64,000 bases of DNA from positions 1-64,000 of the forward strand of contig JADYYS010000053.1 of the NCBI GenBank assembly GCA_020853525.1. The letters run 5' to 3'. Under the pieces are notes generated by a model, which saw only the letters and a list, made by a program, of their open reading frames with translations, searched no databases and was not told the origin of the DNA. This DNA comes from Ardenticatenales bacterium. Lineage in GTDB: Bacteria > Chloroflexota > Anaerolineae > Epilineales > Epilineaceae. This document shows, in pieces, positions 27,467 to 35,031 of this stretch; position 1 is the first letter of the stretch, and every line of letters starts with the position of its first letter. Position numbers and translations under genes: made by a program.

Positions 27467-28609
27467 ATGTCACCGTTGGCCGATTCGGGATCGCCCGAAG
27501 CAGGAACCGCCGACCCACTCGCCCCAACCAACGGTACGGGCGCGCCCCCGCGCCCGCACGACGCGATCGTCGTTGTCTCGTTCGGCGGTCCCGAGGGGAT
27601 GGCGGATGTCATGCCGTTTCTGGAGAACGTCACGCGCGGCCGCAACATTCCGCGTGAGCGCCTCGAGGACGTGGCGCACCACTACGCGCTGTTCGGCGGC
27701 GTGAGTCCGATCAACGCCCAGAACCGGGCGCTCGTCGCCGCGCTCGAGCATTTGCTCGCGGCCGAGGGGCCGCGCGTTCCGGTGTACTGGGGCAATCGCA
27801 ACTGGCAGCCGTTCCTGACGGACACCGTGCGGCAGATGGCCGCGGACGGGGTCCGCCATGCGGCGGCCTTCGTCACCTCCGCCTACAGTTCGTTCTCCGG
27901 CTGCCGCCAGTACCGCGCCGACATCGCTGCGGCGCAGGCAGCCGTCGGCCCGGGCGCGCCGAACATCGACAAGCTGCGCACGTTCTTCAACCACCCGGGC
28001 TTCGTCGAGCCGCAGGCCGAGCGCCTGCGCACGGCGCTCAACGGCCTCGACGAAGCGCGCCGGGCGGCAGCGGTCGTGGTCTTCTCGGCCCACAGCATCC
28101 CGCGGGCGATGGCGCAGTCCAGCCGCTACGTCGAGCAGCTCGGCGAGGCCAGCCGCCTGATCGCCGCCGCCGCCGGCCTCGAAGGGCCGACGCGCGTCGT
28201 CTTCCAGAGCCGGAGCGGCCCGCCCCACCAGCCGTGGCTCGAACCCGACGTCGGCGATGTCGCCGCCGAGCTGGCAGCACGCGGCGTCACGGATCTCGTC
28301 GTCGTGCCGATCGGCTTCATCTCGGACCATATCGAGGTCGTCTTCGACCTCGACACCGAGCTGGCCGAGCGGTGCCGGACGCTCGGCGTTCGCTTGACCC
28401 GTGTGCCCACCGTCGGCACCGATCCCGCGTTCGTCCGCATGATCCGCGACCTCGTCGTCGAACGGCAGACGCCCGGCGCAGCGCGGCCGGCGCTGGGCGA
28501 TCTCGGCGCGGGCCACGACGTGTGCCCGGCGTATTGCTGTTGGTACGAGCCGACGACGGGACGCCCATCGTCACCACCGACGTCCGCGAGCGAGGTTGCG
28601 TCGTCGTAA
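27467..28609 (+). CDS. hemH: Ferrochelatase (coproporphyrin type), with iron-sulfur Cys
   Basis: A 380-residue protein with the ferrochelatase pattern: DAIVVVSFGGPEGMADVMPF at the N-terminus, the catalytic His in VVFSAHSIPRAM (H209) and the conserved Glu in IGFISDHIEVVFDLDTE (E290). Four Cys (C146 in SGCRQY and C353, C357, C358 in DVCPAYCCW) correspond to the [2Fe-2S] ligands of actinobacterial and some other ferrochelatases. Those enzymes insert iron into coproporphyrin III in the coproporphyrin-dependent haem pathway (also named cpfC). The ATG at 27467 has a weak AGGA. The first 30 residues are Pro/Ala-rich and may be an extension. No other haem gene is nearby. Confidence 0.93.
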   Translation: MSPLADSGSPEAGTADPLAPTNGTGAPPRPHDAIVVVSFGGPEGMADVMPFLENVTRGRNIPRERLEDVAHHYALFGGVSPINAQNRALVAALEHLLAAEGPRVPVYWGNRNWQPFLTDTVRQMAADGVRHAAAFVTSAYSSFSGCRQYRADIAAAQAAVGPGAPNIDKLRTFFNHPGFVEPQAERLRTALNGLDEARRAAAVVVFSAHSIPRAMAQSSRYVEQLGEASRLIAAAAGLEGPTRVVFQSRSGPPHQPWLEPDVGDVAAELAARGVTDLVVVPIGFISDHIEVVFDLDTELAERCRTLGVRLTRVPTVGTDPAFVRMIRDLVVERQTPGAARPALGDLGAGHDVCPAYCCWYEPTTGRPSSPPTSASEVASS

Positions 28610-28629
28610 CGTCCTGCCAACCGCGCCGC

Positions 28630-28663
28630 AAAGGCGGTCGGGTATAAAAGGCGGTCGGGTATA
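28630..28663. repeat. Perfect tandem duplication of 17 bp
   Basis: AAAGGCGGTCGGGTATA occurs twice in direct succession, 20 bases after the ferrochelatase stop. Each copy contains a TATA-like end, so the junction reads TATAAA. Confidence 0.9.
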
Positions 28664-28720
28664 TCAGTTGTCGGCGTTCCGACCGCGAGGGTTGTGAGAG
28701 GGTTGTGAACGCAGGGAGGA

Positions 28721-28740
28721 GGGCACGGCATGCCGTGCCC
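28721..28740. repeat. Perfect 20-bp palindrome, REP-like
   Basis: GGGCACGGCATGCCGTGCCC is a perfect palindrome followed by CTAC. From memory, sequences of the form GTAGGGGCACGGC are common dispersed repeats in many environmental genomes. Here it lies in the leader of the next gene. Confidence 0.7.
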
Positions 28741-28839
28741 CTACACGTCGATCATCGTGAAGCCGTCGGTTGCGTAGGGTCGCCAACGCAGCGATCACCC
28801 GACGTGCGATTGCGAACGCATTCCACCCGGAGGACCCAC

Positions 28840-31800
28840 ATGCTGCACTTCTTCCACCGCACCCCGCGCGTCCGCGCGCTCGCCGCCGTGCTCGGCGCGC
28901 TCGTGCTCCTCGCCGGCCCCCGCCCACCCACCGCCGCACAGTCCACGCCGCCGCTCCGGCTCGAGGCGGATCTCTGGGCGTCCTGGGTCTCGGTCCCGGC
29001 CCTGCCCGGCCAGTTCGTCGAGGCCGAGGTCCGTCGCCCGAACGGAAGCCGGCTGATCGGCGTCGGCAGCGGGGACGCCGACGGGCGGGCGGTGCTCGAT
29101 CTCTTCAACCCCGAGGGCGGTCAGGGCGGTCCGGCGGCCGTTCAGCCGGGCGACACGGTGCGGATCGCCCAGAGCGGCCGTCGCCCGCTCGAGATCGTCG
29201 TGCCGGGGCTCTCGGCCCGTGTCGACGCGGCCGCCGATCGCCTGTCCGGGACGGCGCCGGCGGGCGCGAGCGTGTCGATCCTGGCGCAGCTCGAGTTGAC
29301 CGGTCCGGACGGCACCGTGCTGTGGCGCGACGTTCCGACGCAAGCCGTGGCCGGCCCGGACGGCGCCTGGAGCGTCGACCTCCGCGCCGAGGGCGTCGAT
29401 CTGCCGGCCGGGCGGACGCGCGGCCGCGCCTGGATCGAGACGGTCGACCACGACCGGTTCTTCGCGCGCTTCAACGACGTCCGCCTGGACGCCACGCTCG
29501 GCGCATACGAGGTCCGGGGGCTGGCAACGCCGGGTCACCGCGTGCGCGGCACCATCACCCACGCCGACGGTTCCACGACGGCGCTGCCCGAGCGCACCGT
29601 CATCGGCGACGGGGCGTTCAGCCTCGGCGCGGCGGGCTTCGGCCGCTTCGGCCCACCCCCGCCCGACGCGCGACCGCTGCGCATCGGCGACCGTATCGAG
29701 CTGACGGTGACCGGAACGGGCAGCGGTGAAGTGGCGGCCCTCACCCTGGTCCTGCCCGAAATCGCGGTGTCGATCGACGCTTCGGCCGACCTCGTCCGCG
29801 GCACGGCGCCGGCCGACACCGACGTGCGCGTCGAAGCCACATCGCTCGACGGCGTGCAGTCCGTTCGCGTCGCCCGCACCGACGCCGGCGGGGCGTTCGC
29901 GGCGGACTTCCGCGGAACGGTGGACCTCGGGCCGGGCTGGCTGGCCAAGGTCAGCGTCGAGCCGTCGCCCAGCACGTCGGCCGGCGCCGTGGCCGTCGTA
30001 CCGCAGGCACGCGTCGGCGTCGGGCTGACGTCCGTGCGCGGCTTGGCCGACCCGGGGACGCCGATCACCGTTACGCTGCGCGGGCCGAACGGGGCCCAGC
30101 GGCGGATGGAGCCGGCGCTGGCCGGCGCAACCGGGAGTTGGACAGTGAACCTGGCCGATTTCGTGCCCGGCGGCGGCGACGAGGTCGAGGTTCGTGCCGG
30201 CGACCGCATCGAGATCACCTCCATCGACGGGGACCCGGCGGTGGCCAATGTGCCGACGCTCACCGCGCTGGCGGATGCCGACGCGGACAGCGTGGGCGGG
30301 ACGGCGCCGCCCGGTGCGCGGCTACGCGTCGTCGCGGAGGGCCGGAGCGTGAACGCAACGGCCGACGGGTCGGGTCGCTGGACGGCCTCCTTCGCCGGCA
30401 CGCTCGACGTGGCGGCGCCCATGGGCGGCGAGGTCTGGCTGGAGGACGGCGCGTTCGCGTTCTACACAACGTGGTCGGTCGTGCGGCTGAACGTTGAGCT
30501 CGGCGGCAACTTCGTCACCGGCAACGGCCCGCGCGGCCGGGCGATCGACGCCGTGCTGCGCGACGCCGACGGCAAGGTCGTGGCCACGGCGCACGGCCGC
30601 GTCTTCGATCGGCTCGCGTTCGGCGGGGCCGAGGTGATCATCATCGGCGCCGAGCAAGACAGCTTCTACCTCGACTTCCTCGACCTGACCGGCGCGTCGG
30701 TAGCGATCGAAGCCGGCGACGTCCTGCAGGTGACGGCGGGCGATCAGACCGTCTCGTTCGTCGTCCCGGCGCTGGACGGCGCGGTGTTCGTGGCCGACGA
30801 CGTGATCAGCGGCCGCACGCGCGCCGGCGCCACCGTCCGCATCCGCGTCCAGCGCGACGATGCGCCGGCCGCCGAGGCGACGACCACGGCCGGTGCCGAC
30901 GGGACGTTCAGCCACCGCTTCGCGCCCGGCGTCGACCTCCTCTACAACGACTTCGTCCAGCTCGAAGCCGACGTGAGCGGCCACCGCGTCTCTCGCTACG
31001 TCGGCAGCCCGGGCATCCAGGTCGACCTCGACCGGAACACCGTCCAGGGCCAGATCGCGCCCGACGCCCGCGTCCGCATCGAGGCCAGGCGTGGCGGTAC
31101 CGTCTTGGCCGGCGTCGAGTCACAGACCGGTCCGCTCGGGTTCTACTTCGAGACGCTGAGCGGCGCAAGCGGACGCCCGCTGTCGCTGCAGCAAGGCGAC
31201 GTCGTGACCGTCACCACCATCGAACCGTCCGGCACGGCGCTGTCGATGACGCTGCCCGAGCTGACGGTCGACGCGGACGAGGCCACGAACACTGTCGGGG
31301 GGCGTGCGACGCCCGGCGGCTCGCTGGCCGTCCTGGCGAACGACCAGGTCGGCGACACCGCGCTCGGGTTCGGCCAGGCGTGGCCCGAGATCGTCCCGTC
31401 CGGAAGCTGGCAGGCCGACTTCGTGCCGGCGCTGCGCGTACGGCCCGGGCTTGCGGTGAACGCGCAGTATCGGACGCCCGAGGGGCACATCGCCCTTCGC
31501 ACCCGCATCGTGCCGCTCCTCAGCGCCGAGCACGGCGGCGCGAACGTCTGCGGCTGGTCTGCACCGTCCGGCGCCGTCCGCGCCGAACTGCGCGACGTCG
31601 CGGGGCGGGTGAAGGGCAACGGCGAGACGGAGGGCGCATGGTGGGACGGCGCGTTCCACGCCGTGCTGCGCGACGACGCGGGCGCCGCGGTCACATCCGC
31701 GACGAGCGAGACCGTCTCGGCCGATCTCAGCGGCACAGCCGTCCAGGTCGCGCTGCCCGGACTCGATGTTGCAATGGACTGGACGACGCGCCGGCTGACG

Positions 31801-32883
31801 GGCACCGTCCCGCGCGGTGTCGCGCCCGAGATCCAGTTCCCGGCGCTGCGCTGCGGCGGCAACCTGGACGTGAACGGCCCGAGCCTCCGCGTCGGCTTTC
31901 GCCTCCGCTTCGGCGCCTCGCCCGACGGCCGGGTCGACTCCGAGATCCCGCTCCCGATCGAGGCCGGCCAGGGCTTCGAGATCGCGATGCGCACCGCCGG
32001 CGGCCATCGCGTCTTCAAGCAGTTCTGGCGGAGCCAGATCGAGGTCTATCTGGACACGCCGCGCGCCGCCGGTACGACGAACAGCCAAGCGGCCGTCACG
32101 CTCACGCTGCGAGGCGCCGACGGCGCCGTGAAGGGCACGGCCGGCGGCACCGCCGACCCGTCCGGACGCTTCGACCTCGACATCGTCGATGCCGCCGGCG
32201 CGCCGGTCATGATCGCCGCCGGCGACACGCTGACGGCCGTCGGCGGCGGCGACAGCGCTGCGGTGCCGATCGACGCGCTCAGCTTCGACTGGAGCCCGGG
32301 CGGCCCGGTCTCCGGCCTCGCGCCCGCCGGCCGGGACCTCCGCCTCACGCTGCGCCTGACCGACGGCCGCCGCCTGTCGCTCCCGCGCACCGCCGACGCG
32401 AACGGCCGCTGGGCCTTCACCGCCGACGAGGTGCCGGTGCGCGGCGGGTGGACGCTCGACGACGTGACGGCCGTGCGCGCGGCGCTCTTGACGGCCGGAG
32501 GGCACAGCATCATCGACCAGTCGAGCGGGTTCGAGGCGCCGGACGAGCCGCCGGCGGAGCGGGGAGGGGTGATCTACTTGCCGGCGTTGCTGGCGAAGGC
32601 GACGCTGGGCGGGACGCGGGCGGTCGCCGGCAACCCGGCGGCAGCCCATCGATCGTCGGTTGTTCGGCCGAGCCGCCCGTGGGCAGACGGGCCGCCGTCC
32701 GTGCCCGACGTCGTCGCCGGCACACTCCTTGTGGTCGACGAGGCCGGCGGCCAAGCCGATCGACCGGATCGCCTGCTCATCGACGATCGTCGCCCCAGCG
32801 CGCGGCGGGGCGTATCATCGTCGCCTGAACTTGCGACGCGGCCGATGCTCGAACGTCAGGATTCCTCGCCGGCGCGTCCATGA
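28840..32883 (+). CDS. Giant secreted protein of repeated Ig-like modules with internal hYLP motif
   Basis: The 1347-residue product starts at an ATG with GGAGG six bases upstream and has a signal peptide ending near TAAQ (residue 35). It is built of about ten repeated beta modules of roughly 100-110 residues. Each has a strand like VDAAADRLSGTAPAGASVSI, IDASADLVRGTAPADTDVRV or ADADSVGGTAPPGARLRV, resembling bacterial Ig/adhesin folds. The motif GGVIYLPALLAKATLGG comes near residue 1247. Some 100 further residues of low-complexity sequence follow, unlike the other hYLP proteins, which end within a few to about 15 residues of the motif. This tail may be a read-through after loss of the original stop. 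The protein is probably cell-surface bound; no enzyme motif was seen. Confidence 0.82.
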   Translation: MLHFFHRTPRVRALAAVLGALVLLAGPRPPTAAQSTPPLRLEADLWASWVSVPALPGQFVEAEVRRPNGSRLIGVGSGDADGRAVLDLFNPEGGQGGPAAVQPGDTVRIAQSGRRPLEIVVPGLSARVDAAADRLSGTAPAGASVSILAQLELTGPDGTVLWRDVPTQAVAGPDGAWSVDLRAEGVDLPAGRTRGRAWIETVDHDRFFARFNDVRLDATLGAYEVRGLATPGHRVRGTITHADGSTTALPERTVIGDGAFSLGAAGFGRFGPPPPDARPLRIGDRIELTVTGTGSGEVAALTLVLPEIAVSIDASADLVRGTAPADTDVRVEATSLDGVQSVRVARTDAGGAFAADFRGTVDLGPGWLAKVSVEPSPSTSAGAVAVVPQARVGVGLTSVRGLADPGTPITVTLRGPNGAQRRMEPALAGATGSWTVNLADFVPGGGDEVEVRAGDRIEITSIDGDPAVANVPTLTALADADADSVGGTAPPGARLRVVAEGRSVNATADGSGRWTASFAGTLDVAAPMGGEVWLEDGAFAFYTTWSVVRLNVELGGNFVTGNGPRGRAIDAVLRDADGKVVATAHGRVFDRLAFGGAEVIIIGAEQDSFYLDFLDLTGASVAIEAGDVLQVTAGDQTVSFVVPALDGAVFVADDVISGRTRAGATVRIRVQRDDAPAAEATTTAGADGTFSHRFAPGVDLLYNDFVQLEADVSGHRVSRYVGSPGIQVDLDRNTVQGQIAPDARVRIEARRGGTVLAGVESQTGPLGFYFETLSGASGRPLSLQQGDVVTVTTIEPSGTALSMTLPELTVDADEATNTVGGRATPGGSLAVLANDQVGDTALGFGQAWPEIVPSGSWQADFVPALRVRPGLAVNAQYRTPEGHIALRTRIVPLLSAEHGGANVCGWSAPSGAVRAELRDVAGRVKGNGETEGAWWDGAFHAVLRDDAGAAVTSATSETVSADLSGTAVQVALPGLDVAMDWTTRRLTGTVPRGVAPEIQFPALRCGGNLDVNGPSLRVGFRLRFGASPDGRVDSEIPLPIEAGQGFEIAMRTAGGHRVFKQFWRSQIEVYLDTPRAAGTTNSQAAVTLTLRGADGAVKGTAGGTADPSGRFDLDIVDAAGAPVMIAAGDTLTAVGGGDSAAVPIDALSFDWSPGGPVSGLAPAGRDLRLTLRLTDGRRLSLPRTADANGRWAFTADEVPVRGGWTLDDVTAVRAALLTAGGHSIIDQSSGFEAPDEPPAERGGVIYLPALLAKATLGGTRAVAGNPAAAHRSSVVRPSRPWADGPPSVPDVVAGTLLVVDEAGGQADRPDRLLIDDRRPSARRGVSSSPELATRPMLERQDSSPARP

Positions 32884-32904
32884 CAGCCGACCCAGGAGAG
32901 CTTC

Positions 32905-33978
32905 ATGACGACGTCGGTGCGAGGGCTGGGTCGCGGGCTGCCGTGGCTCGGCATCTTCCATCTGCTCGTGTTGTACGTCGTCTGGAGCACGACCTATCTG
33001 GCGATCAAGGTGGCCGTCGAGCCGGGCAGCGGCTTCCCTCCGTGGTCGATGGCCGGCTCGCGTCTCGTCTGCGCCGGGCTCATGTTGCTGGTTATCGCCA
33101 AGGTCCGCCGCCACTCGTTGCGGCTGACGCGGCGCGATGTCGCGATCCTGGCGGCGACGGGTCTCCTGTTGTGGATCGGCGGCAACGGGCTCGTCACGTG
33201 GTCGGAGCAGTACGCGGACTCGAGCTACGCCGCGTTGCTCGTCGGCGCGATGCCGATCTGGGGCGCGGTGATGGAGGGTGTGCTCGACCGGCGGCGGCCG
33301 TCGCTGGCCCTCGCCGCGGCGCTCCTCGTCGGCTTCGCGGGGGTGGCGGTGCTGACGGTGCCGAAGCTGATGTCGTCCCACGGCGCCGACCTCGTCGCCG
33401 TCGTCGCGCTCCTGTTCGCCCCGCTCCTGTGGGGCAGCGGCGCGCTGCTGCAGAGCCGGCGGTCGGTGTCGGTGTCGTCGCTCGTCAGCGCCGGGTGGCA
33501 GCAGGTCTTCGGCGGGGCGATGTTCGTCGTGCTGTCGCTGGCGGCACGGGAGCCGCTGCCCCACCCGACGCCGACCGCGCTGGCCGGCTGGGCGTACCTC
33601 GTCGTCGTCGGCGGCCTGGCGTTCTTCTCGTTCGTCCTGGCGCTGCAGCTCCTGCCGGCGCGGCTCGTCTTCACGTACGCCTACGTGAACCCGGTCGGCG
33701 CGGCGCTGCTGGGATGGTGGCTGCTCTCCGAACCGATCACGTGGTGGACGGTGCTCGGCGCGGTGCTCGTGATCCTGGGGGTGGCGGGCGTGTTCCGCGA
33801 GCGCTACCGGGCACGGAAGGCGAGCGGGGCCGCGCACGACGTCGTCGCCGCAGCGGATCCGATGCCGACACCGTTAACGAGCACCGCCGAGGCCCTCGCG
33901 GACCTCGGCGGCGTGGCAGGCGGGACAGGAATCGAACCTGCAACCTCCGGTGTTGGAGACCAGCGCTCTGCCAATTGA
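32905..33978 (+). CDS. EamA (DMT) family transporter
   Basis: A 357-residue membrane protein with ten predicted helices in two five-helix EamA repeats (LLVLYVVWSTTYLAIKVAVE and LLFAPLLWGSGALLQSRRSV begin the two). These permeases export amino acids, purines or metabolites or import sugars; the substrate is unknown. AGGAGAG precedes the ATG. The last 20 or so codons (GTGIEPATSGVGDQRSAN) are antisense to the tRNA-Trp gene, and the TGA lies inside that tRNA. That stretch is unlikely to be part of the protein's original fold. Confidence 0.88.
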   Translation: MTTSVRGLGRGLPWLGIFHLLVLYVVWSTTYLAIKVAVEPGSGFPPWSMAGSRLVCAGLMLLVIAKVRRHSLRLTRRDVAILAATGLLLWIGGNGLVTWSEQYADSSYAALLVGAMPIWGAVMEGVLDRRRPSLALAAALLVGFAGVAVLTVPKLMSSHGADLVAVVALLFAPLLWGSGALLQSRRSVSVSSLVSAGWQQVFGGAMFVVLSLAAREPLPHPTPTALAGWAYLVVVGGLAFFSFVLALQLLPARLVFTYAYVNPVGAALLGWWLLSEPITWWTVLGAVLVILGVAGVFRERYRARKASGAAHDVVAAADPMPTPLTSTAEALADLGGVAGGTGIEPATSGVGDQRSAN

Positions 33979-33989
33979 GCTACCCGCCT
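33914..33989 (-). tRNA. tRNA-Trp (CCA)
   Basis: On the minus strand the sequence folds into a complete cloverleaf. The acceptor stem is AGGCGGG/CCCGCCT, the D-arm GCTC...GAGC and the anticodon stem CTGGT/ACCGG (one T-G pair), with loop CTCCAAC giving anticodon CCA. The T-arm is GCAGG TTCGATT CCTGT. Discriminator G and an encoded CCA end follow. A promoter with TATAAT lies 30 bases upstream. Confidence 0.97.
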
Positions 33990-34019
33990 ACATGTCGGGC
34001 TGGACCGACAGGGTTGCGA

Positions 34020-34025
34020 ATTATA
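34020..34025 (-). promoter_or_regulatory. -10 element of the tRNA-Trp promoter
   Basis: TGaTATAAT, a perfect extended -10 box on the minus strand, ends 30 bases before the tRNA. No -35 is visible; the area upstream is the 144-bp repeat. Confidence 0.7.
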
Positions 34026-34042
34026 TCACATTCGCGTGGTCT

Positions 34043-34186
34043 GCCGGCAGCTGAAGCTGGCCGGCTGGAGGCGACCCGGACGGGCCGCCATGGTGCCCGC
34101 CTGCGCGGGCACCCAGAAATCGGCAGCGCCCGCGCAGGCGGGCGCAATGGCCGAAGGCCCTCAGCCGGCCGGCTTCAGCCGCCGGT
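34043..34186. repeat. 144-bp dispersed repeat, copy 2 (inverted)
   Basis: The reverse complement matches copy 1 (12545-12688) over the full 144 bases with scattered differences. It begins directly after the stop codon of the AhpD-like gene (3 bases) and ends 17 bases before the tRNA-Trp -10 box, so it fills the spacer. Repeat ends are imperfect 25-bp inverted repeats. Confidence 0.85.
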
Positions 34187-34189
34187 TTT

Positions 34190-34729
34190 CTACGACGGCC
34201 GAACATACCCGTGGTCCGCCAGCCGTCGCCCGCTCTCGTCGAACGCCGACAGCTCGCGCGGCGTCCACGTGCCGAGGCCGTCGACGTAGCGGGTGAACAT
34301 GCTGAACGCGGCGGCGACGAGGACGGTGTCGTGGATCGCCTTGTCGTCCGCCCCTTCGGCCCGCGCCGCATCGATGTCGGCCGGCGCGACGGTCGTCGGG
34401 TCGCTGCGGACCTTGTCGGCGATGGCCAGCAGCGCGTGCAGCCGGGGGGTGATCGGGGCGGTCTCCCAGTCCTGGTTCACGAGATCGACGATCCCGCTGT
34501 CCGCGCCGAGCAGGTGCTTGGCGGCAGAGCCGTGGGAGGCCATTCAGAAGAAGCAGTTCTGCCGCGACGAGACGAAGCTGGCGATCAGCTCGCGCTCGCC
34601 CGGGCTGAGCGAACTCGGTCCGCGCAGCAGCGCCTGGGTGAAGGCGCCGAGAGGCGCGCCGGTCTCGGGATGGGCCGCGAGCAGCCCCGAGATGCCGGGC
34701 AGGCCGTCGGGGACGGGGATGTAGGCCAT
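34190..34729 (-). CDS. AhpD-like peroxidase-related protein, candidate selenoprotein (CxxU)
   Basis: The frame of 179 residues is interrupted only by a TGA at 34544-34546. Before it reads LSPGERELIASFVSSRQNCF-F, after it MASHGSAAKHLL. In AhpD/carboxymuconolactone decarboxylase-fold peroxidases this place is the redox motif E...CxxCxxxH; here C59-F-F-[UGA62]-M-A-S-H66, so the UGA stands exactly for the second catalytic Cys. Sequence on both sides is intact and fits the peroxidase-related family (start MAYIPVPDGLPGISGLLAAHP). The ATG at 34729 has AGGAG seven bases upstream. The simplest reading is selenocysteine. Alternatives are a nonsense mutation or a sequencing error. No selenocysteine machinery lies in the window. 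Confidence 0.8.
34505..34525 (-). promoter_or_regulatory. Possible bacterial SECIS stem-loop downstream of the UGA
   Basis: Starting 19 bases after the UGA, GCCG pairs with CGGC and AGC with GCU around an ACCU loop, with a 3-nt bulge. The apical loop is about 30 bases from the UGA, in the range of bacterial SECIS elements. The loop lacks the usual early G, so support is modest. A second, smaller hairpin (CGGC-UCU-GCCG) competes closer to the UGA. Confidence 0.3.
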
Positions 34730-34897
34730 CGGGTGACTCCTGTGATTCGAATGACCGCGAACGCGTTCGTGACTGCGACGACGCGCCGCCATGGGGACAA
34801 CGGCCGGTTGGGCGGGGGCGATACGGGCGCGACGGGATCACGACGGGAACACCTCACGGCCGGTGGGGTATGGGCGACGCCGGCTCGCCACGACATC

Positions 34898-34932
34898 GGC
34901 ACGTCACACGTGCCGCGAGCCCGTCGTATACT
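34898..34932 (+). promoter_or_regulatory. Promoter with inverted repeat over the -35 position
   Basis: TATACT (34927-34932) is a good -10 box. The -35 position (34904-34909) is covered by a perfect inverted repeat, GGCACGT-cac-ACGTGCC (34898-34914), and lacks a consensus -35. This suggests an activator or repressor site. It would drive the lipoprotein/glycosyltransferase operon starting at 35032. The rest of the 302-base spacer upstream shows nothing else. Confidence 0.45.
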
Positions 34933-35031
34933 GGCCCGTCGTCGCGGGACTCCCGCCGTCGCCCGCTCAACCGCGCCGCAGGCTCCGCCGACGCTTCTCG
35001 ATCACCGACTGAACCGCAGAAGGACTGCACG

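Noticed and set aside
34190-34543. Separate downstream gene starting at the ATG after the UGA
   Set aside because: It would lack the first catalytic Cys and the N-terminal third, has no ribosome site and is in frame with the upstream part; one gene is the better reading.
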